A stretch of DNA of 64,000 bases from positions 83,045 to 147,044 of the forward strand of contig JALOAJ010000001.1 in the NCBI GenBank assembly GCA_023228885.1. Direction: 5' to 3'. Positions 62,045 to 64,000 of this stretch are shown here, in pieces. The position numbers were made by a program, and so were the translations under genes. The first letter of the stretch is position 1. Each line of letters opens with the position of its first letter. The notes beneath the pieces were generated by a model. The model made no database searches, was not told where the DNA came from, and saw only the letters and a list, made by a program, of their open reading frames with translations. Source of the stretch: Bacillota bacterium. Its GTDB lineage: Bacteria; Bacillota; Clostridia; Monoglobales; Firm-18.

Positions 62045-63028
62045 ATGGCGCCAACAAAACCAAACGCAGATGTTACAGTAATATATCGTTATAACAACAC
62101 CGCCTTGGTAAAATGGGGTAAAAGCACAGGTCATACAGGATATGGCATAAAGCTTGAGTCCGGCGGAGCTACGATTGGTACTTGGGTGATTTCTAAAGCC
62201 CTCGTCGAAAAAATCAACTGGTGTGAATTTGATTTAGACCTGTTAGCAAGTGCCCCGGGGAAGTCTTACGTAACGAAATATGCGACTACATACCAGCTTA
62301 CAGCATATGGGTATAATGCAAATACAGATGAGTTTAGTGCCGGCACAACCCCGGCAACGCTTACTATGTGCCCTGAACCTGCAAAATTTTCAACATCACA
62401 GGTAGGGAATAATTTAAGGGTGACCATTGGCAACTTTTCTTATAACTGGACCAGAGTGATATTTGATGTGTATAAGAAAAACGGAGTTGTACCAGTAACT
62501 TCTTTTTCCTTGTACAATGGGGGAATGTCGAGCTACGCAGTAACCGGATTAACGCTAAACGTTACCTATATAGTTAAAGGGGTTACCGAATTGCAGGTCG
62601 GAGCAGCGATTTTGTACTCACAATATTATGATGCAATAGCAGATGATGGGCTTATTTATTGGGAAACTAAAAGACAGCATCTACAAGGAACAAAGCCCAC
62701 TACCTTTTCTTGGGTTGCTGCAAAGGTGCCAGATGGGCAGTACAATCTTACAGCTTTAGAATGGAATAATTATGTTTATAAACTTGACGAGGTAGCCGCA
62801 TACAAGGGAGAAGATTTTTATAACTTATCGACCGTTATACAGTACGACTTTGTAAATAAAGAGGCTATTGCCGACCTTTTCTTAGGTTTTGTAGCTCGCA
62901 GTATGTTACATGGAACTTTATTTGTTAAACTTAGCGATGTAACGGCAGTTCGAAATGCTGTTTTTGTAACAGCAAATTCTCTTAACTTAATGAAAGATGA
63001 GTTAAATGCTATTTTAGACCAAACTTAA
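62045..63028 (+). CDS. Phage structural protein with fibronectin III-like repeats
   Basis: 327 residues, ATG after AAGGGGTG. Two beta-sandwich repeats (TVIYRYNNTALVKWGKSTGHTGY and FDVYKKNGVVPVTSFSLYNGG) resemble fibronectin III domains; YAVTGLTLNVTYIVKGVTEL is typical strand E-G spacing. The C-terminal ~100 residues are helical. It follows the fibre gene and may be a fibre-tip or baseplate component. Confidence 0.6.
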   Translation: MAPTKPNADVTVIYRYNNTALVKWGKSTGHTGYGIKLESGGATIGTWVISKALVEKINWCEFDLDLLASAPGKSYVTKYATTYQLTAYGYNANTDEFSAGTTPATLTMCPEPAKFSTSQVGNNLRVTIGNFSYNWTRVIFDVYKKNGVVPVTSFSLYNGGMSSYAVTGLTLNVTYIVKGVTELQVGAAILYSQYYDAIADDGLIYWETKRQHLQGTKPTTFSWVAAKVPDGQYNLTALEWNNYVYKLDEVAAYKGEDFYNLSTVIQYDFVNKEAIADLFLGFVARSMLHGTLFVKLSDVTAVRNAVFVTANSLNLMKDELNAILDQT

Positions 63029-63043
63029 AGGGGGTAACAAAAA

Positions 63044-63337
63044 ATGACATTAACATTTAATGACGAAACAACGGTAGATATTATCAATTTAAACGAGCAA
63101 ATGGTAAACAGGGACAAGAATGTGTGGTCTTTAATGTGTACCATAACAAGCCCCATGACACAAGAAACAGTGGATACAATATTGACGGAAGAAAATATTT
63201 CTTCCATGACGGTATCAAGCGGGGAAACGGATAAAATTATATCAGGATATAACGCGGTAGTTGTTGTTTCTATAAGGTATGACGAAAATTTGAATACTAC
63301 AACAGATGTGCAGCTTAGAAAATTTGAGGGGGTATAA
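63044..63337 (+). CDS. Phage hypothetical protein
   Basis: 97 residues, ATG with AAAGGGGG. It is beta-rich (TLTFNDETTVDIINLNEQM, YNAVVVVSIRYDEN) and lies between fibre-related genes. No family is recognised; a small fibre-attached protein is plausible. Confidence 0.5.
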   Translation: MTLTFNDETTVDIINLNEQMVNRDKNVWSLMCTITSPMTQETVDTILTEENISSMTVSSGETDKIISGYNAVVVVSIRYDENLNTTTDVQLRKFEGV

Positions 63338-63339
63338 AA

Positions 63340-63645
63340 ATGCTAAACTTCACAAGAACCACAAACGCCTTTAATTATGTGTTTGAAAAAGAGTTAGAAG
63401 GAGCTGAAACTGTTATCGTTAAAATGCCGACCATTTCGCCAAACAAGCGAGGCATAAACGATATTGGCTGGCAAACGGACGGCGATGTTACATTGTACGC
63501 GACATTAAACAGCAATCCGAAAGACGCGGGTGCAATGTGGCAGGAGATTAAAGAAAACGAAACGATTAATAAAACAGTGTTTGCAATTAAGATTGTAAAT
63601 AATGGCGGTGCTTGTAATATAGCTATCCGTGCAATTTTGAATTGA
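63340..63645 (+). CDS. Phage hypothetical protein
   Basis: 101 residues, 2 bp after the previous stop. Beta-rich: NAFNYVFEKELEGAETVIVKMP and GDVTLYATLNSNPKDAGAMWQEI. It is similar in size and composition to its neighbour. No family is recognised. Confidence 0.5.
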   Translation: MLNFTRTTNAFNYVFEKELEGAETVIVKMPTISPNKRGINDIGWQTDGDVTLYATLNSNPKDAGAMWQEIKENETINKTVFAIKIVNNGGACNIAIRAILN

Positions 63646-63656
63646 GGTGAGCGATA

Positions 63657-64000
63657 ATGATTAAAGGAAATTTATCAGTACCGATTGGCGGCGGTGGCGG
63701 AAGTGATTGTAAAAGCGGTTTACATTACAGCATCGCCGCCCCAAACAGCCTACACAAAGAACGCGCCGACTTAGACTTAACAGGTGTTGCAGACCCTGCA
63801 CAAGCGATTATGGATGCGATAGCGGCATTAGACAGTCAGCGTGAAAGTGATGATGTGGCGATTGTGGTTGAGTTTATGGGTGGGGTGATAACGCTTGGGT
63901 CGGAGAACGAATCAATGGGTGAATTGAACCTATCAGACTATAAGAACTTACATATTCATGGCAACGGAGTAACAATTGAATCAAAGGGTTGGGATTATGT
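63657..64000 (+). CDS. Putative tailspike or beta-helix protein, 3' partial
   Basis: ATG at 63657 with GAGGTGAG upstream; open to the right edge (114 full codons). A glycine-rich start (IGGGGGS) is followed by AIMDAIAALDSQRESDDVAIVVEFMGG and SDYKNLHIHGNGVTIESKGW, the entry to a right-handed parallel beta-helix (pectate-lyase superfamily), as in phage tailspikes that degrade surface glycans. The catalytic part lies outside the window. Confidence 0.6.
   Translation, partial: MIKGNLSVPIGGGGGSDCKSGLHYSIAAPNSLHKERADLDLTGVADPAQAIMDAIAALDSQRESDDVAIVVEFMGGVITLGSENESMGELNLSDYKNLHIHGNGVTIESKGWDY

Larger units (their letters stand above)
34917..64000. mobile_element. Prophage (temperate, probably short-tailed), right end outside window
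   Basis: A continuous phage gene order runs from integrase through repressor, recombination/replication, packaging, head and tail-fibre genes. Overlapping start/stop codons dominate, unlike the bacterial operons to the left. No lysis genes or attR are seen before the window ends. Confidence 0.95.

Overview
The window is A+T-rich DNA from a Gram-positive anaerobe, most likely an uncultured member of Clostridia (Bacillota). This rests on LplB/YtcP-type sugar ABC permeases, S-layer homology (SLH) domains, frequent TTG/GTG starts behind strong GGAGG-type ribosome sites, and a phage gene set typical of clostridial prophages. There is no marker gene that fixes the species. All family assignments were made by reading motifs, without a database search.

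Region A (1-29741) is a glycan-acquisition locus. It opens with the end of a beta-helix/discoidin-domain protein. An operon-like run follows (2404-20701): two ABC permeases, a solute-binding lipoprotein, two SLH cell-surface proteins, two large GH71-like (alpha-1,3-glucanase-like) proteins, and a membrane-bound AraC-family regulator. A second transcription unit (20789-27274) carries a third GH71-like enzyme, split by a frameshift at a run of nine A, and a sulfatase. The promoters of the two units share a tandem TTGTCC-type box at the same distance from the -10 element, which suggests that one regulator, perhaps the AraC protein between them, controls both. A second sulfatase on the minus strand is divergent from a small cupin-type AraC regulator; their promoters overlap. 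The inferred picture is that surface-anchored and secreted enzymes trim a (possibly sulfated) polysaccharide and the ABC system imports the products.

Region B (29742-34916) holds a tandem 101-bp repeat with two hairpins per unit, a large secreted protein of unknown function, a DUF6054-like gene, and five tRNA genes (Gly, Arg, His, Gln, Lys) behind a consensus promoter.

Region C (34917 to the right edge) is a prophage apparently integrated at the tRNA-Lys gene, and its right end lies outside the window. Leftward genes are integrase, ImmA/IrrE protease, XRE repressor and a membrane protein. Rightward genes are Cro-like and Xis-like regulators, a recombination/replication block (PD-(D/E)XK nuclease, AAA ATPase, HD protein, DUF669 protein, helicase, VRR-NUC, primase-helicase) and an iteron-like array that looks like a replication origin. 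These are followed by packaging and head genes (terminase, portal, scaffold, capsid, connectors, a propeller-like protein) and tail-fibre/spike genes. No tape-measure or tail-tube gene lies between head and fibre genes, so a short-tailed (podovirus-like) particle is likely. The switch region has two consensus promoters that face each other across a 21-bp palindrome.
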